Shown here: positions 53,525-62,176 of the stretch, in pieces | How positions within the stretch are numbered: the stretch's first letter is position 1 | Layout: each line of letters opens with the position of its first letter | Assembly (NCBI RefSeq): GCF_003026395.1 | Contig: NZ_PYOO01000001.1 | Span: 124,001-188,000 of the forward strand | Direction of reading: 5' to 3' | From: Photobacterium iliopiscarium | GTDB lineage: Bacteria; Pseudomonadota; Gammaproteobacteria; Enterobacterales; Vibrionaceae | DNA: 64,000 bases | The notes under the pieces: generated by a model | Told to the model about the DNA's origin: nothing | What the model saw: the letters and a program-made list of their open reading frames with translations, nothing else | The model's database searches: none | Program-made: the position numbers and the translations under genes

Positions 53525-53740
53525 GACCGATAACACATCAATAATTATTATTAACTTTTCTCTTTAAATTAAAGAAAACAACCCATTATTATCATATTCA
53601 CAGCCGATAATATTAAGTATTAAGTAATAGCTATTGATAGATTTAATACATAAATTAATAAAACGTTTTATGTGTAGATGAAAGCAACATCACTAAGTAA
53701 AGCACACCATGCCATAAATGACACAAGCGCCTGTAATGTC

Positions 53741-54379
53741 TTATGCAGTAACGAACGAATGTCCGTAATGTGAATAGAGTAAATTCGAGTCTTTCCAGCC
53801 GGATACGCGTGACGAAGAGGGTTTTATATTTAAAATCCAATCACTTTGTGGGCTGAGGGGCTCCGCATACCCAATGGCAAGCATCGGTATAGGAAGTGAG
53901 GGAAATTCAAAGGCTAATTCAAACGTCGGCGCAATTTCATCAGCACTATGATAAAAACTATTTAACGATCGTGTCGAAATATTAATCATATTTTGTAAAT
54001 TAATCACTTCAGCGCGATGATGTTTACTACTGTGTGGGGGTAGATTTGTTGGTGATGGAAAATTCCATACTAACTTGGTGCTATAAAAGGAAACAGGTAA
54101 ACCGTTATTACTTACATAGCGATCTGTTGGATGTTTTTGTATCGGTGTTTGATCCGTCTCATGATGATACAGAAACTGCTCAGTATAACTTGCTCTATCT
54201 ATCGTCACCGCAGCTGGGTTAACCACTTTAGGGTTAAGCACTGGTGCTTCAAGAACATCCGTATAAACAGGATTGGTCGAAGTGAAATGCATAATATTGG
54301 TATGTGACGATGCGGAAGCAAATGAACTTGCTCCTAAACATAACACCAATAACATCATACGTAACACAGCTAACAACAT
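53741..54379 (-). CDS. vemP: VemP-like Sec-monitoring arrest peptide
   Basis: A 212-residue exported peptide if begun at ATG 54379, which opens a signal-peptide-like stretch (MLLAVLRMMLLVLCLGASSFASA). The frame extends upstream to a TTG at 54502; a GGGAGG lies at about 54483-54488 but not at proper spacing from any ATG, so the start is uncertain. The last residues read SRVSGWKDSNLLYSHYGHSF then VTA. This follows the arrest region of V. alginolyticus VemP as I remember it (a SGWKETNAMY core, with a critical tryptophan about 16 residues from the end); here tryptophan is 17 from the end. In that species stalling raises SecDF2 translation. Confidence 0.72.
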   Translation of the reverse strand: MLLAVLRMMLLVLCLGASSFASASSHTNIMHFTSTNPVYTDVLEAPVLNPKVVNPAAVTIDRASYTEQFLYHHETDQTPIQKHPTDRYVSNNGLPVSFYSTKLVWNFPSPTNLPPHSSKHHRAEVINLQNMINISTRSLNSFYHSADEIAPTFELAFEFPSLPIPMLAIGYAEPLSPQSDWILNIKPSSSRVSGWKDSNLLYSHYGHSFVTA

Positions 54380-54593
54380 TGAGGTTGATTGAACCAATCC
54401 ATAAAATAAAAGTGAGTGTAATGATAATTGGCAACCCAAATGGTTACAAGCGATTAATCTCGAATAATTAATCCTATCGGTAAACCTCCCTCGTTTGAAC
54501 AAAATATATACAATTAATACTCACTTTACGCAATAATGGAGTCTGCTATGATGTTACGAGTTGATCACAATTAACATCAAGGAAGTATTAGCT

Positions 54594-55463
54594 ATGACAG
54601 CAAACGTTGCTTTTTTAGGACTTGGAACTATGGGCTATCCTATGGCTGGCCACCTCGCCAAGGCCGGCTATCACGTCACCGTTTATAACCGCACCCAAGC
54701 AAAAGCCGACACTTGGACCCAAGAATACAATGGCACTATGGCCCTCACACCTTGTGACGCGGTAAAAGATGCCGACATTATTTTTACTTGTGTGGGTAAT
54801 GATGATGACGTACGTGAAATCTATAAAGGACAGCAAGGTATTTTAGTCACCGCTAAACCGGGGGCTATTTTAGTTGATCACACGACGGCATCAGCAGATG
54901 TTGCACGCGAAATTGCCGATGCAGCACATGCTATTGGTTGTGACTTTTTAGATGCCCCCGTTTCAGGTGGTGAAGCTGGCGCGATCAATGGCTGCTTAAC
55001 TGTCATGGTTGGCGGTAATGAAGCGGTATTTAATAAAGCCAAACACGCTATTGCACAATATGCAAAAGCTACAACGTTAATGGGCGAAACAGGTTATGGC
55101 CAAATAACGAAAATGGCTAATCAGTTATGTATCGCAGGTGTATTACAAGGCTTATCAGAAGCCGTAACACTCGCTAAAGCGGCTGGACTTGATATTCACA
55201 CCATGACCGAAGTCTTAAAACATGGCGCTGCCGGATCATGGCAATTAGAAAATCGTGCTCAAACCATGGCGGCTGATTCTTTTGACTTTGGCTTTGCTAT
55301 TGATTGGATGCGTAAAGATCTTGCGATTTGCTTTGATGCTGCCGAAAAACTTAATGTTGAACTTCCATTAGCAAAACAAGTTGATAGCGAATATGAAAAG
55401 CTACAACAACGTGGGTTTAATCGCGCTGATACCTCAATCTTAATCAAACAATTTGATAAATAG
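54594..55463 (+). CDS. NAD(P)-dependent beta-hydroxyacid dehydrogenase (HIBADH/GlxR family)
   Basis: A 289-residue reductase. The start MTANVAFLGLGTMG follows AAGGA by about 10 bases; the longer frame adds 11 residues. Features: Rossmann motif GLGTMGYPMA, VDHTTASADVAREIA, the signature DAPVSGGEAGA and the catalytic lysine region KMANQLCIAGV. It could be 3-hydroxyisobutyrate dehydrogenase, tartronate semialdehyde reductase or a glyoxylate/succinic semialdehyde reductase. The neighbours do not settle which. Ends at a strong terminator. Confidence 0.88.
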   Translation: MTANVAFLGLGTMGYPMAGHLAKAGYHVTVYNRTQAKADTWTQEYNGTMALTPCDAVKDADIIFTCVGNDDDVREIYKGQQGILVTAKPGAILVDHTTASADVAREIADAAHAIGCDFLDAPVSGGEAGAINGCLTVMVGGNEAVFNKAKHAIAQYAKATTLMGETGYGQITKMANQLCIAGVLQGLSEAVTLAKAAGLDIHTMTEVLKHGAAGSWQLENRAQTMAADSFDFGFAIDWMRKDLAICFDAAEKLNVELPLAKQVDSEYEKLQQRGFNRADTSILIKQFDK

Positions 55464-55494
55464 TGACTTAACATAGCGAAAACTAAATACAACA

Positions 55495-55524
55495 AAGCCG
55501 TAGCAATAACGATTACTACGGCTT
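55495..55524. terminator. Bidirectional terminator
   Basis: AAGCCGTAG / CTACGGCTT, extended by an inner AAT/ATT pair, followed by a T-rich tail, between the dehydrogenase and the convergent nucleoside transporter. Confidence 0.82.
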
Positions 55525-55568
55525 AATTATTTTTTATATCTAGGGTGTTTATCTAGTAAAAGTATTCA

Positions 55569-56834
55569 TTATAGCGCGACAAAAATACCCGCTAAGGTTG
55601 CACTCATTAAGTTCGCCAACGTCGCTGCCATTACGGCTTTAAAACCCAATTTTGCCACATCACTACGACGCTCAGGTGCCATTACACCAATTGAACCAAT
55701 CTGAATCGCAATCGAACCAATATTAGCAAAACCACATAACGCAAAGGTAATAATAACTTGAGTATGTTGTGATAATGTCTCTTTGATTGATGCAAAATCC
55801 ATAAAGGCAACAAATTCATTAAGAATCAGTTTTTCACCAATGAACGTACCCGCAGCCATCATTTCATGAGCCGGAACACCAATCACAAAGGCTAATGGAG
55901 AAAAGATATAACCCAGAATAAGTTGCATACTCAGTGGCGTAGTTGCAAACCATTGTGACGCAGTATCCATACCAATTGCAGACGTTAAACTCGCAAGACC
56001 ATAACCCACTTGCTCAAGGCCAGCATTCGCCATCGCAATCACACTCACAAATGCAATGAGCATCGTACCAATTGCAACCGAGACTTTCATACCATTCATT
56101 GCGCCCGCAGCCAATGCATCAATCGCATTACTGTGCTCACTGGTCGCCATTTCGATTTCAACTTGCTCTTCTGGTACTTGTTGTTCAGGCACTAAAATTT
56201 TCGCCATTAACAAACCACCAGGTGCGGCCATAAAGCTGGCTGCAATCAAAAATTTAAGATCAACACCTAAGCCTGCATAACCACCCAACACAGAACCTGC
56301 AACAGATGCCATGCCACATGTCATTACAACGAAAAGTTCAGAGCGGGTCATTTTAGCTAAGAATGGACGCACCAATAATGGTGATTCACCCTGTGACAAA
56401 AATATGTTACCCGTTGCGACTAATGATTCAGCACGGCTAGTGCCCAATAATTTTTGAATACCACCACCCAACACTTTAATGACCCATTGCATAATACCGA
56501 AGTAGTACAACAATGAGATTAAGGCACTAATGAAGATAACCAATGGCAACACACGGATCGCAAACACAAAACCGCTTTTCTTTATATTAGATAAATCACC
56601 AAAAACAAACTGAATGCCAACATCAGCAAAGCTCAATAACCCCGCAATACCATGGCTCATTGCACCCAGCATTTTTTGGCCAAGAGGCACATACAATACC
56701 AATGCTGCAAAACTCGCTTGTAACACTAAAGCACCCAGCACTGTGCGCCAATTGATCGCTTTACGGTTATCTGAAAGTAAAATTGCGAATAAAACCAGTA
56801 CGACAATACCGGCCAAACTAATTAACAACTGCAT
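55569..56834 (-). CDS. Concentrative nucleoside transporter (CNT/NupC family)
   Basis: A 421-residue inner-membrane carrier that imports nucleosides with H+ or Na+. Family motifs: SLLYYFGIMQWVIK, the helical hairpin LGTSRAESLVATGNIFLSQGE, VMTCGMASVAGSVLGGY, and near the end ITFALCGFANIGSIAIQIG. Start ATG follows AGGA. It is preceded by about 260 bp of leader containing folded RNA (56985-57092). A TGTGA half-site of CRP type lies near the predicted promoter, in line with CytR/CRP control of this class elsewhere. Confidence 0.92.
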   Translation of the reverse strand: MQLLISLAGIVVLVLFAILLSDNRKAINWRTVLGALVLQASFAALVLYVPLGQKMLGAMSHGIAGLLSFADVGIQFVFGDLSNIKKSGFVFAIRVLPLVIFISALISLLYYFGIMQWVIKVLGGGIQKLLGTSRAESLVATGNIFLSQGESPLLVRPFLAKMTRSELFVVMTCGMASVAGSVLGGYAGLGVDLKFLIAASFMAAPGGLLMAKILVPEQQVPEEQVEIEMATSEHSNAIDALAAGAMNGMKVSVAIGTMLIAFVSVIAMANAGLEQVGYGLASLTSAIGMDTASQWFATTPLSMQLILGYIFSPLAFVIGVPAHEMMAAGTFIGEKLILNEFVAFMDFASIKETLSQHTQVIITFALCGFANIGSIAIQIGSIGVMAPERRSDVAKLGFKAVMAATLANLMSATLAGIFVAL

Positions 56835-56984
56835 TATTTCATCCTATGATGTTGCGAATAATGTAGGTATTGATTGTGTTGTGACATCGGAAAAACATTT
56901 GCTGAAAAATCAACAAAGGATGGGGATTACGCCAATATGCGCAAACAACTAAAGGGGTGTTCGTCCAATGGTACAACATACAAG

Positions 56985-57092
56985 TCACCTAAATTAACAA
57001 GCTATAGTTAACGCCGGTCCAACTCCGTGGGTCGTTCACATATCCTAGTGACAGCTTGTAATAAGGTGGCTGAACGTAATTGTTCTGGCCGA
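56985..57092 (-). ncRNA. Structured 5-prime leader of the nucleoside transporter gene (candidate riboswitch)
   Basis: Minus-strand RNA. One hairpin at 57068-57090 (GGC, GAAC / GTTC, GCC). A closing stem then pairs ACAAGCT (57053-57059) with AGCTTGT (56997-57003), enclosing two inner hairpins (TCAC / GTGA and AACG...CCA / TGG...CGTT). This is a three-way junction of about 63 nt. The segment looks clearly richer in G and C than its surroundings. A TATACT -10-like box lies 5-prime of it near 57100. No known class recognised. Confidence 0.5.
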
Positions 57093-57221
57093 GGCGGGAG
57101 TATATAGAGATCTTGGTCACATTAAAAATTTAGTATAGTGTTTTTTTACATTTATACATAATTCGCACAAATAACATGCTAAATAGCGTTTTTATTACTA
57201 TTTCATTGAAAAAAACGCACA

Positions 57222-57256
57222 AAAAAGCCCAGCTATTTTCATATAACCAGGCTTTT
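57222..57256 (-). terminator. Terminator of trxC
   Basis: AAAAGCC / GGCTTTT outer stem with looser inner pairing, followed by T-run on the minus strand. Confidence 0.65.
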
Positions 57257-57313
57257 ACAATTTAAATATACCACCAGCAAATATTAATGACTGACAAAAT
57301 AGACCATTAATGA

Positions 57314-57748
57314 TTATTTTGTTAACGCGTTATTGAGCCATTCATCAAATGCAGTTTTAGGCATTGCACCATTTAACATATCAACCATCTTACCGTCTTT
57401 AAAGACCATAATGGTTGGAATACTACGAATACGGTATTGACCTGCTAATGCTTGTTGCGCTTCTGTATCGATTTTAACGAAACGAGCAGCACCATTACGC
57501 TCGGTTGCTACATCAGCAAAAACGGGCGCAAAACCTACGCATGGGCTACACCAAGGGGCCCAAAAATCAACAACAACAGGTTTATCACCATTAATCAAAT
57601 TTGCAAAGTTATCAGCAGTACCTTCAATTGGCATACCATCAAGTAATTTTTCTTTGCAAGTACCACATGTCGCTTCATCATTCACACGATCAAGGGGTAA
57701 ACGGTTTAATGTTTTACAATGTGGGCAGCGAGTTGTCATGGTTGTCAT
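57314..57748 (-). CDS. trxC: Thioredoxin 2 (TrxC) with WCSPC active site
   Basis: A 144-residue thioredoxin. The N-terminal zinc domain has two CxxC pairs (CPHC at 8-11, CGTC at 28-31), followed by the thioredoxin fold with active site W-C67-S-P-C70 and cis-proline RSIPT. Length matches E. coli TrxC (139). The usual WCGPC is changed to WCSPC, which might shift redox potential. Cytosolic, probably induced by oxidative stress in relatives. Monocistronic. Confidence 0.93.
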   Translation of the reverse strand: MTTMTTRCPHCKTLNRLPLDRVNDEATCGTCKEKLLDGMPIEGTADNFANLINGDKPVVVDFWAPWCSPCVGFAPVFADVATERNGAARFVKIDTEAQQALAGQYRIRSIPTIMVFKDGKMVDMLNGAMPKTAFDEWLNNALTK

Positions 57749-57908
57749 AATAAATGTCCAGATCTAAGTCTAAATTATATTTATTTAATCTATCTTTATC
57801 ATTATTAAAATAAAAGCTGTTTTTACTGATTAAGCTGATAGGAAAAACCTATGGATTCAGATTAGTGTTATATCATGCGCGGTTAACATTAAACGAATGT
57901 AAAAAACC

Positions 57909-57942
57909 AAACGGATTAAAAGCTTAGGTTTTTAATCCGTTT
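57909..57942 (-). terminator. Terminator of the Cys-rich secreted protein
   Basis: A perfect 13-bp stem AAACGGATTAAAA / TTTTAATCCGTTT just past the stop codon on the minus strand. The T-run is short (TTTTTTAC). Confidence 0.78.
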
Positions 57943-57958
57943 AACACTTCTTACAACG

Positions 57959-58264
57959 CTACTCACTCAATGGCTGTGTTACTACGGTATTATTTACCTT
58001 AGAACAAGTTAAACCCAATGTATCGAGTTTGGTAACAAATGCTTGAGCTTTACTTTCACAGTAACCAATCTCATGGTTTGCACTCCATAAAATTTGGCTA
58101 CCACTTGCTTTGGTGTATTTAACCTCGCAAGGCACTTTGCTACCCGATTGGCTATAAACTACCTCAACAGTGCGCTCTGCGCTGCCATCTTTACACACAT
58201 ACATATCTTGTGCTGATGCTTGAAAAGACAAAATAGACAACATCAACAATAACATTACTTTCAT
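57959..58264 (-). CDS. Small secreted four-cysteine protein (copy 1)
   Basis: A 101-residue exported protein: signal peptide (MKVMLLLMLSILSFQASA, cleavage near 18) then a mature domain with four cysteines. These lie in YVCKDGSAERTVEVVY, VPCEVKYTKASGSQILW, IGYCESKAQAF and LTCSKV. A paralogue with the same cysteine pattern is encoded at 60422-60700. No family recognised. Two disulfides are likely. Role unknown. Confidence 0.78.
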   Translation of the reverse strand: MKVMLLLMLSILSFQASAQDMYVCKDGSAERTVEVVYSQSGSKVPCEVKYTKASGSQILWSANHEIGYCESKAQAFVTKLDTLGLTCSKVNNTVVTQPLSE

Positions 58265-58395
58265 AATAACCTCAGGATAAAAGCTTTCGTATTAAGTTTA
58301 GTCGGCTTGAGAATTAACACCTCAATCCCTCACATTTTATAATGCTAACATTTGTATGATGTACTGCCGATTAACAATCGTTATACCGTCGACTA

Positions 58396-58818
58396 TTACG
58401 TAATATTCTGGATCATATTAAAAAAACGGTCATCTGCGCTCGCAATGGTAAAACCACATCGAGTATATAAATGATAAGCAGGACTGATTTTAAACACTCT
58501 TAACCTCAACTGTTTTACGCCATATTCACGTGCTAATCGAACAGACTCCGTAATAGCTTGAGCACCAATACCTTGATTTTGATATTGAGCGCTAACTTGA
58601 AGATCGCGTAAATAGCATTCGTCATCACCAACAGCTAATCGAATAGCACCTACCACTTCACCATCACACACTATGTCCCAATTTTCTAACCCGGTTATTT
58701 GCTCTACTATTGTTGGTTGCTCCCAATTAACAGCATAATGCTCATAATAAGTACGCATATTGTTATATGTGATCTGCGCTGACGCTGATAAATCACGGGT
58801 TGATTGGTATAAAATCAT
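58396..58818 (-). CDS. GNAT family N-acetyltransferase (140 aa)
   Basis: A 140-residue GNAT. The acetyl-CoA binding motif is QYQNQGIGAQAITE, and the following LRLRVFKISPAYHLYTRCGF is the usual C-terminal signature. The substrate is not readable. 55 bases downstream of the next GNAT gene on the same strand, so the two may be transcribed together. Confidence 0.85.
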   Translation of the reverse strand: MILYQSTRDLSASAQITYNNMRTYYEHYAVNWEQPTIVEQITGLENWDIVCDGEVVGAIRLAVGDDECYLRDLQVSAQYQNQGIGAQAITESVRLAREYGVKQLRLRVFKISPAYHLYTRCGFTIASADDRFFNMIQNIT

Positions 58819-58873
58819 CGGCTCTTTCCTTCGTTATCACAACGCTCATTACCACAACACTGTGTAAGCTTCA

Positions 58874-59440
58874 TTAATCGGGTTTATTAACAATCGCTAG
58901 CCACTGTTGCTGAGTGATTGCATATAAGCAGTGTCGCTCTAACCGATTTCCTTGATCCAATTTAGGATGATTAAAATCCTGCTGTGTATTTTTCATTCCG
59001 ATTTTAGCCATAACCCGTTGCGAAGGCTGATTCTGCAAGGCAGTGAAAGCAAAAACTGACGAAGCTTTAAGAACCTCAAAAGCAAACTGTAATGCTTTTG
59101 TTGCCGCTTCAGGCGCATAGCCTAATCCCCAATATTCAGCTGATAATCGCCAACCTATTTCGATAAAGGGAGCATTAGGAATGCCACTGGTTTCATCTTG
59201 ACTATGTAGCCCCACAAAGCCAATAAACTGCCCGGTTGATTTTAACTCCACCGCCCAAAATCCCCATCCGCGTTGTGCTATAAGTTCTTCTATTCTAGAA
59301 GCTTGCGCATCACTTTCATTATTGGACAATATTGCAGGAAAATAGCGCATTACTTGAGGATCTGCGTTCAACTGAGCATAAGCACGATAGTCATTCGGCT
59401 TCCATTGCCGAAGAATAAGGCGTTGCGTTTCCATATGCAT
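58874..59440 (-). CDS. GNAT family N-acetyltransferase, RimJ/RimL-like
   Basis: A 188-residue GNAT of the RimJ/RimL branch (MHMETQRLILRQWKPND at the N-terminus). Acetyl-CoA site: YWGLGYAPEAATKALQFAF; C-terminal signature: NQPSQRVMAKIGM. Such enzymes acetylate ribosomal proteins or small molecules. Pairs with the GNAT gene 55 bases downstream. A Met two codons later could also start translation. Confidence 0.85.
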   Translation of the reverse strand: MHMETQRLILRQWKPNDYRAYAQLNADPQVMRYFPAILSNNESDAQASRIEELIAQRGWGFWAVELKSTGQFIGFVGLHSQDETSGIPNAPFIEIGWRLSAEYWGLGYAPEAATKALQFAFEVLKASSVFAFTALQNQPSQRVMAKIGMKNTQQDFNHPKLDQGNRLERHCLYAITQQQWLAIVNKPD

Positions 59441-59569
59441 GTTTACTCCTTGTTATATTCTTTATCCTTACCACATAGAGATATATCAACGATGAGTTGC
59501 ATCAACAACATCTAATCATCATAATTTCAACAATAACTTTTGAATATTGATATTTTCAGATTGAGATTA

Positions 59570-60181
59570 ATGATTATGGATAAGAAATTAATACACCAAG
59601 GAATAGAAACGTTAAGCCTTATCGATCAAGATATAGCACAAGCGGTTAAGCAATATGGTTTGCCTGATGGTCGTACTTACCCAAAAGGGTTTGAAGCTTT
59701 CCTTTTTACTATTATTAGTCAGCAATTATCGACTAAAGTGGCAATAGCAATCACTGATCGAGTATTAGCATTAATGCCAGCTTGCACCCCAGAACAATTT
59801 ATTCAAATTCCAACACAAGCATTAAGAGATGCAGGCTTATCTCACCGAAAAATTGAATATACACAAGGTATTGCAACCGCAGCATTAGAAGGCAATTTTG
59901 ATATCGATGGATTGCAACACCTTGATGATGAACGCGCAATCAAAACAATCATTAACATGCGAGGCCTTGGTCGCTGGAGCGCAGAGATCTACTTAATGTT
60001 TGCTTTAGACAGACGTGATATTTTTCCTGCCGATGACTTAGGCGTCCTTTTAGGTTTACAAAAGCTAAAAGGATTAGCATCAAAACCAACACCAAAAGAA
60101 GCACGTGACATGGTAACGCATTGGGCTCCGTGGCGAAGTGTTGGCTCACTATTTTTATGGCATTATTATCATCAAAATTAA
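59570..60181 (+). CDS. DNA-3-methyladenine glycosylase II-like (AlkA/HhH-GPD)
   Basis: A 203-residue HhH-GPD glycosylase that excises alkylated bases. The ATG at 59570 follows GAG; the longer frame begins with TTG, and a second ATG is two codons on. The helix-hairpin-helix and catalytic aspartate are in NMRGLGRWSAEIYLMFALDR and DIFPADDLGVLLG. Short relative to E. coli AlkA (282), since the N-terminal TBP-like domain is missing, as in many bacterial homologues. Divergent from the GNAT pair. Confidence 0.87.
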   Translation: MIMDKKLIHQGIETLSLIDQDIAQAVKQYGLPDGRTYPKGFEAFLFTIISQQLSTKVAIAITDRVLALMPACTPEQFIQIPTQALRDAGLSHRKIEYTQGIATAALEGNFDIDGLQHLDDERAIKTIINMRGLGRWSAEIYLMFALDRRDIFPADDLGVLLGLQKLKGLASKPTPKEARDMVTHWAPWRSVGSLFLWHYYHQN

Positions 60182-60310
60182 AGACAGCAATACAATACGA
60201 GCATATTCATACGTTAATAATGATGATTTTATTACTATAGTTTACAAGTGCTATTTGAAATAAAAGAACACTTTTAATAAATACAGATATTTGAGGGAAA
60301 AATATCACTC

Positions 60311-60350
60311 GAAGTAAAAACACGGTAAGAATAACCCGTGTTTTTACTTC
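60311..60350. terminator. Bidirectional hairpin, 15-bp perfect stem
   Basis: GAAGTAAAAACACGG / CCGTGTTTTTACTTC between the AlkA-like gene and the convergent Cys-rich gene. Confidence 0.75.
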
Positions 60351-60421
60351 AACAGTTGTTATAACAAAAGAGGGAAATACCAATAACAAACGTATTAAAA
60401 AACCAATAATTACCCTGTTAC

Positions 60422-60700
60422 TTAATTATTGACTGCATAACAAGACCATCCAAAACCTGCCAATTTTTCAGTGAATTGTTGCGCTTTCGTTTCGCAATAA
60501 CCTATTTTATGCTGAGCGCTCCATAAAATTTCACTGTGATGATTTTTAGTATATTTAACTTCACACAAGGTATTACTGTTTGGGGCATGATAAATCACTT
60601 CAACATCACGCTCAGCCTGGCCTTTAGTACACTCGTATCTACTTTGTGCGAATGTTTGAAAAGAAATAACAGCCAACATTAAAAGGATAATATGCTTCAT
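60422..60700 (-). CDS. Small secreted four-cysteine protein (copy 2)
   Basis: A 92-residue exported paralogue of the protein at 57959-58264: signal peptide MKHIILLMLAVISFQTFA, then the same four-cysteine pattern (YECTKGQAERDVEVIY, LCEVKYTKNHHSEILW, IGYCETKAQQF, WSCYAV). The pair shares about half its residues by eye but lies 2 kb apart with the AlkA and GNAT genes between. Function unknown. Confidence 0.78.
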   Translation of the reverse strand: MKHIILLMLAVISFQTFAQSRYECTKGQAERDVEVIYHAPNSNTLCEVKYTKNHHSEILWSAQHKIGYCETKAQQFTEKLAGFGWSCYAVNN

Positions 60701-61087
60701 TGTAAATCCAGAATAGTAAATTTTGGCCTAATCTTACTCCTTTTCATCATCACCAACACACGCCATTGTGTCAAAAGTGTCCCCAAAGATACTTTTATCT
60801 CGCTAATCATTTACCTCATAAATAACAACAAATTAAATCATACGCACAACGATATCAATGTACCTATTATCCACAGCAGAGCTGTGGACAGCCAAATATT
60901 TAAGCTCTTATATTTGGATCCTAAAAAATAAACCATTTCACCTGAAATAGACTCTTTTACTATAAAAGTTACCGCTAATTATTCAAATTATTGGTCAAAT
61001 AGGTGCTATTACTATATTTCACGATCGACAACACCCACAATATTGACAGTTATTGCGGTATTTTCATCTAATTATAAAAAGCTATAT
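60701..61087. other. Region between Cys-rich gene and transposase, 387 bp
   Basis: AT-rich with no convincing ORF. At 60870-60888 a perfect 8-bp stem TCCACAGC / GCTGTGGA is followed by TGGCTGTCC read on the minus strand (60886-60894), the same core as the repeats to the right of the transposase. Confidence 0.5.
60870..60894 (-). repeat. REP-like element, left of the transposase
   Basis: Core TGGCTGTCC on the minus strand with an adjoining 8-bp hairpin, inverted relative to the copies at 62158, 62959 and 62992. Confidence 0.5.
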
Positions 61088-62095
61088 CTAACTAGGGTGT
61101 AACTGGTGACTCGCCGACTTTCCTTTGCACCAATGCCCGCCAGCATGTTGTTTGAATGCACACATTTGGGACCATCTACCACTTACGTTAGCGTAATGTT
61201 CCATAAATTGTTCGCTATGCTCAAGCCAAGCATCTGCTTTTATTCCTAATTGTTGCAAAATCTTGGGCTGATTAGGTACAAGAAAGCCTTTTTTATCATT
61301 TCGAATACAGCGACCAGTCCAATCAATAAGTTCGAGGTAATCGGCAAAAGCAAAGTTTATTCCCGCTTTTTTAGCTTGATGTTCTGCGCCAACAAAGGGT
61401 AATAATTGGAAACGAGAGGTATTTGATGATGATTGTTGTGTCGATGTTTTCGTTTGGTGATGTTCACGAATACGCTGCTGAATTGAGGTAAAATCTGATT
61501 GATCTAATGACGGTGTAATACCAGCCCTAATCGGATTTAAATCAACATACATCATGCAAGATAGTAACGCTTGTTCATCAAGAAGAGCTTGTGACTTAAA
61601 CCGTCCTTCCCAAAAAGACCCTTTACATTGATCTTCTTTATTGGCTTTACGGGCTATTTCTTCATTAAGACAACGCATAAACCAGCTAATACTGCCTAAT
61701 CGTTGCTGCCATTCAGCCACTAAGTCTGATAATGCTTGTTGTTTATCCGAGCTGATTTTCCCTTCTTTTAAAAAATCGACCGCGATAGGATGACCATTAA
61801 ATAACTGCAACCAGCGTGATATCACCGCTTCTGAAGTTAACTTTTGTTGTTGTTCCGTATCTATTTTAAGTACCAAATGATAATGGTTACTCATCACCGC
61901 ATAAGCACACACGTCAATACAAAACACAGCGGCTAATTGTTTGATTTTATTTACTATCCAACCGCGACGGTGCTGATAGTTTTTACCGTCATATGGATCA
62001 TCCCCACATAAATATGCACGACGTACACAACGATTAATTACATGATAAAAAGGCGTAATTTGAGGCTCTATCAATTTGCGTCTTGAGATAGTCAT
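61088..62095 (-). mobile_element. REP-associated tyrosine transposase (RAYT, Y1/IS200-like)
   Basis: A 335-residue HUH-type transposase. The start MTISRRKLIEPQI at 62095 fits the family; the longer frame adds 19 residues. The HUH motif is HYH in YAVMSNHYHLVLKI, and the family signatures CVRRAYLCG and MMYVDLNPIRAG are present (the catalytic tyrosine is probably in the latter region). The C-terminal extension is long. There are no other IS parts. Copies of a short TGGCTGTCC repeat lie in inverted orientation on each side, as expected for a RAYT that moves REP elements. Confidence 0.85.
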
Positions 62096-62155
62096 TCGTT
62101 TCACCATAAGCAACTTGAAGCTTAAGTGTAGTAGCTCATGGTTGATGTGCAAGGC

Positions 62156-62175
62156 TATGGCTGTCCTTTGTTTTC
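62156..62175 (+). repeat. REP-like element, right of the transposase
   Basis: A 20-bp sequence with core TGGCTGTCC, identical at 62957-62976 and 62990-63009. It sits between the RAYT start and the next gene. Confidence 0.65.
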
Positions 62176-62176
62176 T

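Noticed and set aside
56997..57059. Purine riboswitch
   Set aside because: Size and the AACUAU segment are suggestive, but the conserved J1/2 and kissing-loop sequences are not there. Kept as an unnamed structured RNA.
57083..57100. GGCCGAGGCGGGAG resembles part of the human Alu consensus
   Set aside because: Short chance match in an otherwise bacterial leader; no other Alu-like sequence nearby.
60692..60931. 79-codon plus-strand ORF overlapping the Cys-rich gene start
   Set aside because: No ribosome-binding site, mixed composition and overlap with the REP-like hairpin; judged a chance frame.
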